Assembly (NCBI GenBank): GCA_039962885.1
Contig: JBDVGI010000006.1
Location: 1 to 7,007, forward strand
Source: Litorimonas sp039962885
GTDB lineage: Bacteria > Pseudomonadota > Alphaproteobacteria > Caulobacterales > Maricaulaceae
Direction: 5' to 3'
Length of the DNA stretch: 7,007 nt
Under the pieces are notes generated by a model, which saw nothing but the letters and a program-made list of their open reading frames with translations, had not been told where the DNA came from and did not search any database. Positions 1 to 5,478 of the stretch are shown one piece after another; positions within the stretch are counted from its first letter, which is position 1; each line of letters starts with the position of its first letter. The position numbers and the translations under genes were made by a program.

Positions 1-43
1 CTTTGGTTGCACCAGGATTATCTGAGAGTTCGTTCAAACGCAT
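1..43 (-). CDS. rplO: 50S ribosomal protein L15, N-terminal fragment (cut by window edge)
   Basis: Only the first 14 codons and one further base are visible; the rest lies beyond the left edge. The minus strand reads MRLNELSDNPGATK from an ATG at 43-41. This matches the conserved start of bacterial L15 (M-x-LNEL-x-x-xxGA). L15 is a large-subunit assembly protein that binds 23S rRNA. Its place directly after rpmD is the standard spc order, where secY would be expected next. It is separated from rpmD by 54 nt, far more than most junctions here, and its Shine-Dalgarno sequence is weak (GCGAG at 55-51, followed by an A run reaching the ATG). The identification rests on a short peptide plus gene order, which agree. 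Confidence 0.9.
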   Translation of the reverse strand, partial: MRLNELSDNPGATK

Positions 44-97
44 TTTTTTTCTCGCTAAAATTAGCTTCTGTAGAAAGTTTCCCTGAAAGGGACCGCT
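44..97 (-). promoter_or_regulatory. rpmD-rplO spacer with two small hairpins and a weak rplO ribosome binding site
   Basis: This 54-nt spacer is one of three long gaps in the cluster. On the mRNA strand a 5-bp stem UCCCU/AGGGA with loop UUC lies at 92-80. A second inverted repeat, GCUAA/UUAGC, lies at 65-54. The second ends within the weak GCGAG that would serve as Shine-Dalgarno, and seven A residues then lead into the ATG. The sequence is seen directly. A role in tuning L15 or SecY translation is only inference. There is no U tract, so it is not an intrinsic terminator. Confidence 0.4.
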
Positions 98-286
98 CTA
101 CTCTTCAACTACCTTTACCATATGTGCCACTTTGCGGATCATACCGCGGACACTTGGTGTATCTTCCAAAGTCTTTTGCTTGCCAATACGGCCAAGACCT
201 AGACCTACTAATGTCGCGCGTTGATCAGGCTTACGGCGCGTTGCCGAACCTGTTTGGCGGACTGTAACTGTTGCTTTTTTCGCCAT
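98..286 (-). CDS. rpmD: 50S ribosomal protein L30
   Basis: This is a 62-residue protein, close to the 59 residues of E. coli L30. L30 is a small, non-essential large-subunit protein that contacts 23S rRNA near the 5S rRNA side. The start is the ATG at 286-284, giving MAKKATVTVRQTGS. The family signature follows: a basic stretch, then TLVGLGLGRIGK (about residues 25-36), then the RGMI-x-KVAHMV segment near the C-terminus. The same frame stays open upstream inside rpsE, but that part has no L30 character. The start is fixed by an AGGAG Shine-Dalgarno sequence whose first bases are the rpsE stop codon (TAGGAG), ten bases after the end of rpsE. It ends in TAG. Confidence 0.97.
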   Translation of the reverse strand: MAKKATVTVRQTGSATRRKPDQRATLVGLGLGRIGKQKTLEDTPSVRGMIRKVAHMVKVVEE

Positions 287-296
287 GATACAGCTC

Positions 297-863
297 CTAC
301 GCTTCAATCGCGTCAGGTGCAGAAGCACCATCTTGACGGCGCCCAACAATGTCAGAGACTTTCTTGCCGCGTTTATTTGCGATTGTACGTGGGCTTTCCA
401 TACGCTTAAGCGCATCAAAAGTCGCTCGCACCATGTTGTACGGATTAGATGTCCCGATAGACTTGCCAACAACATCCTGAACGCCAAGGCATTCTAGAAC
501 TGCCCGCATTGGACCACCTGCAATCACGCCTGTCCCTGGAGGGGCGGAGCGCATAACGATCTTACCAGCTCCGTGACGACCGCGTACATCGTGATGCAGC
601 GTACGGCCTTCGCGCAGAGGAACGCGGATCATTGTTTTCTTAGCTTCTTCTGTAGCTTTACGAATAGCTTCAGGCACTTCGCGTGCCTTACCTTTACCAA
701 AGCCAACACGGCCTTTTTCATCGCCAACGATGACCAGAGCAGCAAAGCTCATATTACGGCCACCTTTAACGGTTTTAGCTACGCGGTTAATGTGAACAAG
801 ACGATCGATAAACTCGTTATCTTCTTCTTCACGTCCGCGACGATTATCTTCTCTACGTGCCAT
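297..863 (-). CDS. rpsE: 30S ribosomal protein S5
   Basis: This 188-residue protein is longer than E. coli S5 (167). S5 binds 16S rRNA at the mRNA entry side and takes part in decoding fidelity and 30S assembly. The dsRNA-binding-like N-terminal domain runs from about residue 19 to 85 and contains the KTVKGGR loop (30-36) and VGFGKGKAREVP (53-64). The C-terminal domain (about 105-152) contains APPGTGVIAGGPMRAVLE. The spectinomycin-linked loop has the usual family sequence, with no deletion. The extra length lies in a charged N-terminus rich in R, E and D (residues 1-17) and a C-terminal tail after about 168. The ATG is preceded by TAGGAAG, in which the rplR stop codon forms part of the Shine-Dalgarno sequence. 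It ends in TAG. Confidence 0.98.
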   Translation of the reverse strand: MARREDNRRGREEEDNEFIDRLVHINRVAKTVKGGRNMSFAALVIVGDEKGRVGFGKGKAREVPEAIRKATEEAKKTMIRVPLREGRTLHHDVRGRHGAGKIVMRSAPPGTGVIAGGPMRAVLECLGVQDVVGKSIGTSNPYNMVRATFDALKRMESPRTIANKRGKKVSDIVGRRQDGASAPDAIEA

Positions 864-873
864 AATTTGCTTC

Positions 874-1224
874 CTAGAACTTCAATCCGGCTTCGCGAGC
901 CGCATCAGCCAGAGCTTTCACACGGCCATGAAAAAGATATGCACCTCGATCAAAGACGACTGTGTCGACTTTTGCTTTGAGGGCACGTTCAGCAATAAGT
1001 TTCCCGATACGTTGGGCCGCAGCAACATCGCCGCCTTTAGCTTTCTTATCTTCAAGCGTAGAGGCAGATGCAATTGTGACACCCGTTACATCATCAATGA
1101 CTTGCACAGAGATGTTTTTGGCGGAGCGGAATACAGACAGACGAGGACGTCCATTTGAATTTTTTTTGAGGCGGCGACGGACGCGTTGGGCCCGGCGCTG
1201 CATAAGTTCGCGTGCAGATTTCAT
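874..1224 (-). CDS. rplR: 50S ribosomal protein L18
   Basis: This 116-residue protein is essentially the length of E. coli L18 (117). L18 binds 5S rRNA with L5 and helps place the 5S particle in the central protuberance. It begins with a basic segment (RRAQRVRRRLKK), then RPRLSVFRSAKNISVQVIDD (about 27-46), and ends with the signature VVFDRGAYLFHGRVKALADAAREAGLKF-type block (about 89-116). Only two bases separate its ATG from the rplF stop (TAG-CC-ATG). No strong Shine-Dalgarno sequence sits at normal spacing: the best, AAGG, is about 15 nt upstream inside rplF. Translation probably depends on coupling with rplF. A run of eight A (mRNA sense) at 1167-1160 encodes Lys-Lys plus the start of Asn. 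It ends in TAG. Confidence 0.97.
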   Translation of the reverse strand: MKSARELMQRRAQRVRRRLKKNSNGRPRLSVFRSAKNISVQVIDDVTGVTIASASTLEDKKAKGGDVAAAQRIGKLIAERALKAKVDTVVFDRGAYLFHGRVKALADAAREAGLKF

Positions 1225-1226
1225 GG

Positions 1227-1760
1227 CTACTTCTTCTTACCTTCTTTCTGGCGCACAAATTCACCTACATAACGAACACCCTTGCCTTTATAAGGCTCTG
1301 GTTTCCGGTATGAGCGGATTTCTGCGGCGACTTGACCAACTTTCTGCTTATTAACACCAGACACAATAATTTGCGTCGGCTTCGGAGCTTCAATTTTGAT
1401 CCCTTCAGGCGGCGTATAATTCACATCGTGTGAAAATCCAAGCTGCATAGTCAGGTTCGTACCCTTCATTTGCGCTCTGTAACCAACACCACGGAGTTCA
1501 AGTTCTTTTTTAAAGCCGTTAGTAACGCCTTCAATCATATTTGCGACCATAGTACGAGCCATACCCCACATTGCTGAAGCGTTCTTAGCTCCTTCAACGG
1601 GCGTAATCGTATAAGTATCACCGTCCAATGCGCCTCTTACAGACTCTGGAAGTGAAAAATTAAGCTCACCCTTACTGCCTTTGACAGTAACTTTTTGACC
1701 CTCTTGCGTCAGCGTAACGCCTGACGCAATCGTAATCGGATTTTTTCCTATACGTGACAT
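1227..1760 (-). CDS. rplF: 50S ribosomal protein L6
   Basis: This 177-residue protein is the same length as E. coli L6. L6 binds 23S rRNA helix 97 near the factor-binding site, at the base of the L7/L12 stalk. The N-terminus MSRIGKNPI is the family start. Two tandem alpha/beta repeats make up the body, with GVGYRA at about residues 91-96 starting the second. The diagnostic PEPYKGKGVRY motif lies near the C-terminus (about 153-163), followed by a lysine-rich end. The start ATG is preceded by TAGGGAC, so the rpsH stop codon overlaps the Shine-Dalgarno sequence, with nine bases between the genes. It ends in TAG, two bases before rplR. Confidence 0.98.
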   Translation of the reverse strand: MSRIGKNPITIASGVTLTQEGQKVTVKGSKGELNFSLPESVRGALDGDTYTITPVEGAKNASAMWGMARTMVANMIEGVTNGFKKELELRGVGYRAQMKGTNLTMQLGFSHDVNYTPPEGIKIEAPKPTQIIVSGVNKQKVGQVAAEIRSYRKPEPYKGKGVRYVGEFVRQKEGKKK

Positions 1761-1769
1761 AATACGTCC

Positions 1770-2168
1770 CTATGACACTTGGCAAAGAACTTCGCCGCCA
1801 ACATTGGCGTCGCGAGCAGCTGTGTCGCTCATCACGCCCTTAGGCGTAGAGAGGATAGCAATACCCAGTCCATTACGAATTTGAGGAAGTGTTTTAACAG
1901 AACTATAAACACGGCGACCAGGTTTAGATACGCGTTTAATTTCGCGAATAACCGCTTGGCCTTCAAAATATTTCAGTTCGATATTGAAAGCCCGAAAACC
2001 CGCATCATCCTGTGTTTCAGAATATCCGCGAATAAAGCCTTCATCAGCTAACACATCAAGAACGTTGCCGCGCAAGTTAGACGCAGGCGTCATAACATTA
2101 GAGCGGTTACGCATAATAGCGTTTCGGATACGCGTAAGCATATCCCCTAAAGGATCAGAAAAAGACAT
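1770..2168 (-). CDS. rpsH: 30S ribosomal protein S8
   Basis: This 132-residue protein compares with 130 in E. coli. S8 is a primary 16S rRNA-binding protein (helix 21) that organises the central domain. In E. coli it also represses the spc operon by binding the mRNA at the start of rplE. The N-terminus DPLGDMLTRIRNA is the family signature. The C-terminal RNA-binding block contains STPKGVMSDTAARDANVGGEVLC (about residues 107-129, quoted in part: STPKGVM, ARD, GGEVLC). The ATG follows TAGGGGAA, where the rpsN stop codon leads straight into the Shine-Dalgarno sequence. It ends in TAG. Feedback by S8 here is plausible by analogy but I cannot recognise a binding site. Confidence 0.98.
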   Translation of the reverse strand: MSFSDPLGDMLTRIRNAIMRNRSNVMTPASNLRGNVLDVLADEGFIRGYSETQDDAGFRAFNIELKYFEGQAVIREIKRVSKPGRRVYSSVKTLPQIRNGLGIAILSTPKGVMSDTAARDANVGGEVLCQVS

Positions 2169-2177
2169 CTTATTCCC

Positions 2178-2483
2178 CTACCAGCTAGATTTCACAAGAC
2201 CCGGAAGTAAGCCCATTGAGCCAAGCTCACGAAGAGCAATCCGAGACATTTTCATTTTACGATAATAACCGCGAGGACGTCCTGTCACTTGGCAACGATT
2301 ACGAATACGAGTTTCCGCAGAATTACGCGGCAAAGCAGCGAGTTTCAACTGAGCGTTAAAACGCTCTTCAACGGGCAAATCTTTATCACGCGCAATATCT
2401 TTTAAAAGCGCACGTTTCGCTGCATATTTAGCAACGAGACGTTGACGCTTTAGATTGCGTTCGACTGCACTAACTTTAGCCAT
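2178..2483 (-). CDS. rpsN: 30S ribosomal protein S14, zinc-independent (C-minus) type
   Basis: This 101-residue protein has the same length as E. coli S14. S14 binds 16S rRNA in the 30S head and joins late in assembly. The C-terminal half holds the family core RNRCQVTGRPRGYYRKMKMS (about residues 61-80) and ends LVKSSW. There is a single cysteine, Cys64, and no pair of CxxC motifs, so this is the long zinc-free form and not the short zinc-ribbon form. The ATG is preceded by a good AAGGAG at 2497-2492 with 8-nt spacing. Upstream is a 70-nt spacer with a UUCG-capped hairpin, so this gene starts a more independently translated group (S14-S8-L6-L18-S5-L30). It ends in TAG. Confidence 0.98.
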   Translation of the reverse strand: MAKVSAVERNLKRQRLVAKYAAKRALLKDIARDKDLPVEERFNAQLKLAALPRNSAETRIRNRCQVTGRPRGYYRKMKMSRIALRELGSMGLLPGLVKSSW

Positions 2484-2553
2484 TCAATTTTCTCCTTCTT
2501 GCAAGACCCGAAGGTCTGCTTAGCTTGTTGCGTTCGTTTAAACCCGCTTCAGA
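2484..2553 (-). promoter_or_regulatory. rplE-rpsN spacer with UUCG hairpin and rpsN ribosome binding site
   Basis: This is the longest spacer in the window (70 nt). On the mRNA strand AGACC (2517-2513), loop UUCG (2512-2509) and GGUCU (2508-2504) form a perfect 5-bp stem with a very stable tetraloop. Past one bulged U, GC/GC (2519-2518 and 2502-2501) adds two pairs. The stem ends three bases before the AAGGAG Shine-Dalgarno sequence at 2497-2492. A competing pairing is possible: CCUUC at 2514-2510 complements GAAGG at 2498-2494, which would hide the Shine-Dalgarno sequence. No U tract follows, so it is not a terminator. Function as a translation control or mRNA processing element is inference. 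Confidence 0.55.
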
Positions 2554-3108
2554 TTAATTTCTGAAAGGGAATGAAAACGCAGCCAACAATGCTTTGGCTT
2601 CTTCATCTGTCCTGGCGCTTGTTTGCACCACGATATCCATCCCGCGAACCTGCTCGACTTGATCGTAATCAATCTCAGGAAACACGATATGTTCTTTAAG
2701 GCCCATAGCATAATTGCCATTGCCGTCAAAACTTTTACCATTCAAACCACGGAAGTCACGAACCCGCGGCAGCGCGATGTTTACAAGACGATCCATGAAT
2801 TCAAACATATGATCGCGGCGAAGTGTAACTTTCGCGCCAATGACCATACCATCACGTAATTTAAAGCCCGCTATAGATTTCTTAGCGATAGTCGGCACAG
2901 GTTTTTGGCCTGCAATTAATTCCAACTCAGCAATAGCTGCTTTTACTTTTTTCTTATCTGCAACGCCTTCTCCAAGGCCCATATTCAAAACAATCTTTTC
3001 GACTGCTGGAATTTGCATATCATTCTTATAGCCAAATTGCTCTTTCATTTTAGCGCGAATTTCATCGCGATAAATGCCAGCAAGGCGTGGTTCATAAGGT
3101 TTAGACAT
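2554..3108 (-). CDS. rplE: 50S ribosomal protein L5
   Basis: This 184-residue protein compares with 179 in E. coli. L5 binds 5S rRNA with L18 and contacts S13 and the P-site tRNA from the central protuberance. The start is the ATG at 3108-3106, giving MSKPYEPRLAGIYRDE, preceded by GGGGAAG at 3121-3115 with 6-nt spacing. An in-frame ATG ten codons earlier (3138) would add a peptide that overlaps rplX and has no L5 likeness. Family motifs include IPAVEKIVLNMGLGEG (about 33-48), GQKPVPTIAKKSIAGFKLR (about 65-83), RVRDFRGLNGKSFDGNGNY (about 111-129), and FPEIDYD. It overlaps the end of rplX by 8 nt (ATGTCTAA), which points to translational coupling. It ends in TAA. Confidence 0.97.
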   Translation of the reverse strand: MSKPYEPRLAGIYRDEIRAKMKEQFGYKNDMQIPAVEKIVLNMGLGEGVADKKKVKAAIAELELIAGQKPVPTIAKKSIAGFKLRDGMVIGAKVTLRRDHMFEFMDRLVNIALPRVRDFRGLNGKSFDGNGNYAMGLKEHIVFPEIDYDQVEQVRGMDIVVQTSARTDEEAKALLAAFSFPFRN

Positions 3109-3421
3109 CGATGACTTCCCCTGATTTCTTGGCCACACGGACCTTTTTACCGTCTTTTAGTGTTTTAAACCCAACACGTGTTGCCACGCTGTCTTTAGGG
3201 TCAAGATGAGCGACATTTGAGACATGAATTGGCGCTTCAAATTCCATGATACCGCCATCTGGATTTTGCTGTGTTGGTTTTGTATGACGCTTAACCATAC
3301 GAACACCTTTGACCACAACGCGTTGATCTTTCGGAGAGACTTTTAAAACCTCACCTTTGCGGCCTTTATCACCGCCTGAAATAACGACAACATAGTCGCC
3401 TTTTTTAATTTTGGCTGCCAT
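3101..3421 (-). CDS. rplX: 50S ribosomal protein L24
   Basis: This 106-residue protein is close to the E. coli length (104). L24 is one of the first proteins to bind 23S rRNA and nucleates large-subunit assembly. The N-terminal KOW motif is clear: IKKGDYVVVISGGDKGRKGE at about residues 5-24. It is followed by VVKGVRMVKRHTKP (about 36-49) and GGIMEFEAPIHVSNV (about 56-70), all standard for the family. The ATG lies two bases after the rplN stop (TAG-TC-ATG). The nearest Shine-Dalgarno candidate, AGAGG, is about ten bases upstream inside rplN. The 3' end overlaps the start of rplE by 8 nt. It ends in TAA. Confidence 0.98.
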   Translation of the reverse strand: MAAKIKKGDYVVVISGGDKGRKGEVLKVSPKDQRVVVKGVRMVKRHTKPTQQNPDGGIMEFEAPIHVSNVAHLDPKDSVATRVGFKTLKDGKKVRVAKKSGEVIDV

Positions 3422-3423
3422 GA

Positions 3424-3792
3424 CTAGAGTACCTCTGGCGCTAGAGAGACGATTTTCATGTGATTTTTCGCACGCAATTCACGAGGAACAGGACCAAAAA
3501 TACGTGTACCAACCGGCTCACCATTTGTATTAATAATGACGGCCGCATTGCCATCAAACCGAATAACAGAACCGTCGCGGCGCTGAATATCCTTACGGAC
3601 ACGTACAACAACCGCACGGCGAACGTCGCCTTTTTTAACTTTACCGCGAGGTATCGCCTCTTTGATCGATACAACGATTGTGTCACCAACATGCGCGTAG
3701 CGGCGCTTGGAGCCGCCAAGCACCTTGATGCACTGAACGCGGCGAGCGCCAGAATTATCGGCCACATCGAGGTTTGTCTGCATTTGTATCAT
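3424..3792 (-). CDS. rplN: 50S ribosomal protein L14
   Basis: This 122-residue protein compares with 123 in E. coli. L14 binds 23S rRNA at the subunit interface, forms bridges to 16S rRNA helix 14, and is the docking site of the silencing factor RsfS. The sequence is strongly conserved: LDVADNSGARRVQCIKVLGG (residues 8-27), AIPRGKVKKGDVRRAVVVR (about 47-65), GSVIRFDGNAAV, and the ending RTFGPV-like RIFGPVPREL plus KIVSLAPEVL. The start ATG at 3792 gives MIQMQ, the family N-terminus. The internal ATG at codon 4 is less likely because AGGAGA at 3804-3799 has proper 6-7 nt spacing to 3792. It is the first gene of the spc block, 48 nt after rpsQ. It ends in TAG. Confidence 0.98.
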   Translation of the reverse strand: MIQMQTNLDVADNSGARRVQCIKVLGGSKRRYAHVGDTIVVSIKEAIPRGKVKKGDVRRAVVVRVRKDIQRRDGSVIRFDGNAAVIINTNGEPVGTRIFGPVPRELRAKNHMKIVSLAPEVL

Positions 3793-3798
3793 GCGACG

Positions 3799-3804
3799 TC
3801 TCCT
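3799..3804 (-). promoter_or_regulatory. rplN Shine-Dalgarno sequence
   Basis: The mRNA reads AGGAGA here, six bases before the rplN ATG at 3792. It is one of the strongest ribosome binding sites in the window. It supports the ATG at 3792 over the internal ATG three codons later. It also indicates that rplN can be translated independently of rpsQ. Confidence 0.8.
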
Positions 3805-3825
3805 AGTTTCTTATTACAGGACAGG

Positions 3826-3850
3826 CAGCGTTAGGATTTCCTAAGCGCTG
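3826..3850 (-). promoter_or_regulatory. 11-bp inverted repeat across the rpsQ stop codon, at the S10/spc boundary
   Basis: On the mRNA strand the 5' arm is CAGCG (3850-3846), a bulged C (3845), then UUAGGA (3844-3839). The loop is AA (3838-3837). The 3' arm is UCCUAA (3836-3831) then CGCUG (3830-3826). All eleven pairs are Watson-Crick; with a realistic four-base loop the stem keeps ten. The rpsQ stop codon UAG (3843-3841) lies inside the 5' arm. The following bases are mixed with no U tract, so intrinsic termination is unlikely. Its place between the last S10-block gene and the first spc-block gene suggests an mRNA processing, stability or translational-uncoupling element; that is inference. 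Confidence 0.55.
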
Positions 3851-4071
3851 ACAACTTCCCAAGTTTTCAATTTACTTTTTGGCGGACATTCGACGATGCG
3901 AACAGTTTCACCAATCTTGTGCGCATTTTGTTCATCATGCGCGTGATATTTTTTTGTCCGGCGGATCGTTTTCTTAAACAATGGGTGCAAGAATGAGCGC
4001 TCTACTAGCACAACAATTGTCTTATCACCTTTATCTGACACGACCGTGCCTTGAAGAATACGTTTAGGCAT
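3841..4071 (-). CDS. rpsQ: 30S ribosomal protein S17
   Basis: This 76-residue protein is slightly shorter than E. coli S17 (84). S17 is an OB-fold primary binder of 16S rRNA in the 5' domain. The N-terminus MPKRILQGTVVSDKGDKTIVV is typical. HPLFKKTIRRTKKYHAHDE (about residues 29-47) and the signature GETVRIVECPPKSKLKTWEVV (about 53-73) follow. The ATG is preceded by TAAGGAAG, where the rpmC stop codon TAA forms the first bases of the Shine-Dalgarno sequence; nine bases separate the genes. The TAG stop lies inside the 5' arm of an 11-bp inverted repeat. It is the last gene of the classical S10 block. Confidence 0.98.
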   Translation of the reverse strand: MPKRILQGTVVSDKGDKTIVVLVERSFLHPLFKKTIRRTKKYHAHDEQNAHKIGETVRIVECPPKSKLKTWEVVSA

Positions 4072-4080
4072 ATCGCTTCC

Positions 4081-4281
4081 TTACGCTTTCTCAGCTGATT
4101 TATTTTCAGCCTGAATAGTTTTAATCCGAGCAATTGCACGGCGAACTTGGCGAACACGCGCCGTTTTCTCTAATTGACCTGTTGCATCTTGAAAGCGCAA
4201 ATTAAACTGCTCTTTCTTTAGCTTTAGCAGCTCATCACTTAACTGATCAGCACTCAAGGCTCTTGCGTCTACGGTTTTCAT
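4081..4281 (-). CDS. rpmC: 50S ribosomal protein L29
   Basis: This 66-residue protein compares with 63 in E. coli. L29 is a two-helix protein beside L23 at the peptide exit tunnel, where signal recognition particle and trigger factor dock. The family core is clear: LKKEQFNLRFQDATGQLEKT (about residues 21-40), then ARVRQVRRAIARIKTI (about 41-56). The N-terminal segment matches the usual acidic first helix. The ATG follows TAGGAG, which contains the rplP stop codon. Nine bases separate it from rplP on one side and from rpsQ on the other. It ends in TAA. Confidence 0.97.
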   Translation of the reverse strand: MKTVDARALSADQLSDELLKLKKEQFNLRFQDATGQLEKTARVRQVRRAIARIKTIQAENKSAEKA

Positions 4282-4290
4282 AGCGCGCTC

Positions 4291-4707
4291 CTATTGCTCG
4301 CCGGGACGTGTAACAACTTTACACTTCACTGGCAATTTAGCGGCACCTAGACGCAGCGCTTCACGCGCAACTGCATCAGAGACACCATCAATTTCAAACA
4401 TAATCCGGCCAGGTTTTACCTTGCAGGCCCAGAACTCGACGGACCCCTTACCTTTACCCATCCGAACTTCGGTTGGTTTTTTTGTAACAGGCACATCAGG
4501 GAAGATACGAATCCACACCCGACCTGCACGTTTCATGTGACGGGTAATAGCTCGACGTGTAGCCTCTATCTGACGCGCAGTTACGCGTTCAGCTTCAAGC
4601 GATTTAAGACCATACGAGCCGAAATTTAAAGATGTGCCGCCTTTGGCAACACCCTTAATACGACCCTTATGGGCTTTACGAAATTTTGTGCGTTTTGGCT
4701 GTAACAT
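4291..4707 (-). CDS. rplP: 50S ribosomal protein L16
   Basis: This 138-residue protein compares with 136 in E. coli. L16 binds 23S rRNA next to the peptidyl transferase centre and the A-site tRNA, and is a late assembly protein. The start MLQPKRTKFRKAHKGR is the family N-terminus. Other motifs are SYGLKSLE, TARQIEATRRAITR (about 43-56), WIRIFPDVPVTKKP (about 65-78) and VRMGKGKGSVEFW (81-93). Arg82 in VRMGKGKG aligns with E. coli Arg81, which is hydroxylated there by RoxA/YcfD; whether it is modified here is unknown. The ATG follows a 27-nt spacer with AAAGGAA as Shine-Dalgarno sequence. It ends in TAG. Confidence 0.98.
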   Translation of the reverse strand: MLQPKRTKFRKAHKGRIKGVAKGGTSLNFGSYGLKSLEAERVTARQIEATRRAITRHMKRAGRVWIRIFPDVPVTKKPTEVRMGKGKGSVEFWACKVKPGRIMFEIDGVSDAVAREALRLGAAKLPVKCKVVTRPGEQ

Positions 4708-4734
4708 GTTTCAGTATTCCTTTTAGAGCCTCAA

Positions 4735-5478
4735 CTAATTATTACGCGCAGGACGGCGATCACGCCCGCCGCGGTCACCGCCGCGATCATTCCCACGAGA
4801 GCGAGTATCGCCCTGCTCTGTCATGCGTTTTTCATGAGCATATGGATCATGTTCCATGATCTCGCCCTTATTAATCCAAACTTTGATGCCGATAATACCC
4901 ATGGCAGTCATCGCCCGAGCAACACCGTAATCAATGTCAGCGCGCATAGTATGAAGCGGTACAGAACCCTCTTGATACTGTTCAATACGCGCAATTTCAG
5001 CACCGCCAAGACGGCCACCAAGTTTGATTTTGCATCCAACCGCGCCCATACGCATAGCAGATTGCAGCGATCTCTTCATCGCACGACGGAAAGAAACACG
5101 GCGTTCTAATTGCTGTGCAATACCGTCAGCAACAAGGTTAGCATCGACTTCTGGCTTCCGAACCTCAATGAGATTGATAAAGACTTCACCATCAACCATA
5201 CCCGCAACTTTTTTGCGCAGCACTTCGATGTCAGCCCCTTTTTTACCAATCACAACACCCGGACGAGCCGTGTAGATTGTAATACGGCAAGTCTTATGCG
5301 GACGCTCGATAATAATACGAGAAACAGATGCATTTTTCAGCTCACCCATAAGGAAAGAGCGGATCGTTAAATCTTGATGTAATAAATCACCATATTCAGC
5401 AGTATTTGCATACCAACGGCTCGACCATGTGCGGTTAATACCTAAGCGCAGACCGATTGGATTAATCTTCTGACCCAT
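4735..5478 (-). CDS. rpsC: 30S ribosomal protein S3
   Basis: This 247-residue protein compares with 233 in E. coli. S3 lies at the mRNA entry tunnel and takes part in the ribosome's helicase activity. It begins MGQKINPIGLRLGI. The type II KH domain carries the GKKG loop at residues 78-81 in VVIGKKGADIEVLR. Arg131, Arg132 and Lys135, at the same positions as the E. coli mRNA-unwinding residues, lie in FRRAMKRSLQ. The C-terminal domain runs to about residue 217. The last 25 residues form a low-complexity tail rich in Arg, Gly and Asp. The ATG overlaps the rplV stop by one base (TAATG), so translation is probably coupled. It ends in TAG. Confidence 0.98.
   Translation of the reverse strand: MGQKINPIGLRLGINRTWSSRWYANTAEYGDLLHQDLTIRSFLMGELKNASVSRIIIERPHKTCRITIYTARPGVVIGKKGADIEVLRKKVAGMVDGEVFINLIEVRKPEVDANLVADGIAQQLERRVSFRRAMKRSLQSAMRMGAVGCKIKLGGRLGGAEIARIEQYQEGSVPLHTMRADIDYGVARAMTAMGIIGIKVWINKGEIMEHDPYAHEKRMTEQGDTRSRGNDRGGDRGGRDRRPARNN

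Noticed and set aside
7..267. Plus-strand open frame of 86 codons at the left end, and other plus-strand frames (for example 573-980, 962-1354, 3460-3834, 5805-6128)
   Set aside because: They lie opposite highly conserved ribosomal protein genes, have no recognisable domains and no operon context. They are shadows of the minus-strand genes.
98..487. Longer L30 reading frame starting at 487
   Set aside because: The upstream half overlaps rpsE in another frame and is unlike L30. The ATG at 286 has a strong Shine-Dalgarno sequence and gives the normal length.
2501..2519. Rho-independent terminator at the UUCG hairpin
   Set aside because: The stem is followed by AAGAAGGAG and not by a U tract, and the ribosomal protein operon continues directly.
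3109..3138. Upstream ATG of rplE at 3138 adding ten residues
   Set aside because: The extra peptide overlaps rplX, has no L5 likeness, and the ATG at 3108 has a better placed GGGGAAG.
3793..3840. Spc promoter between rpsQ and rplN, as in E. coli
   Set aside because: The only -10-like string (TAATAA near 3812) is a poor match and has no -35-like hexamer at proper distance. Not supportable from sequence.
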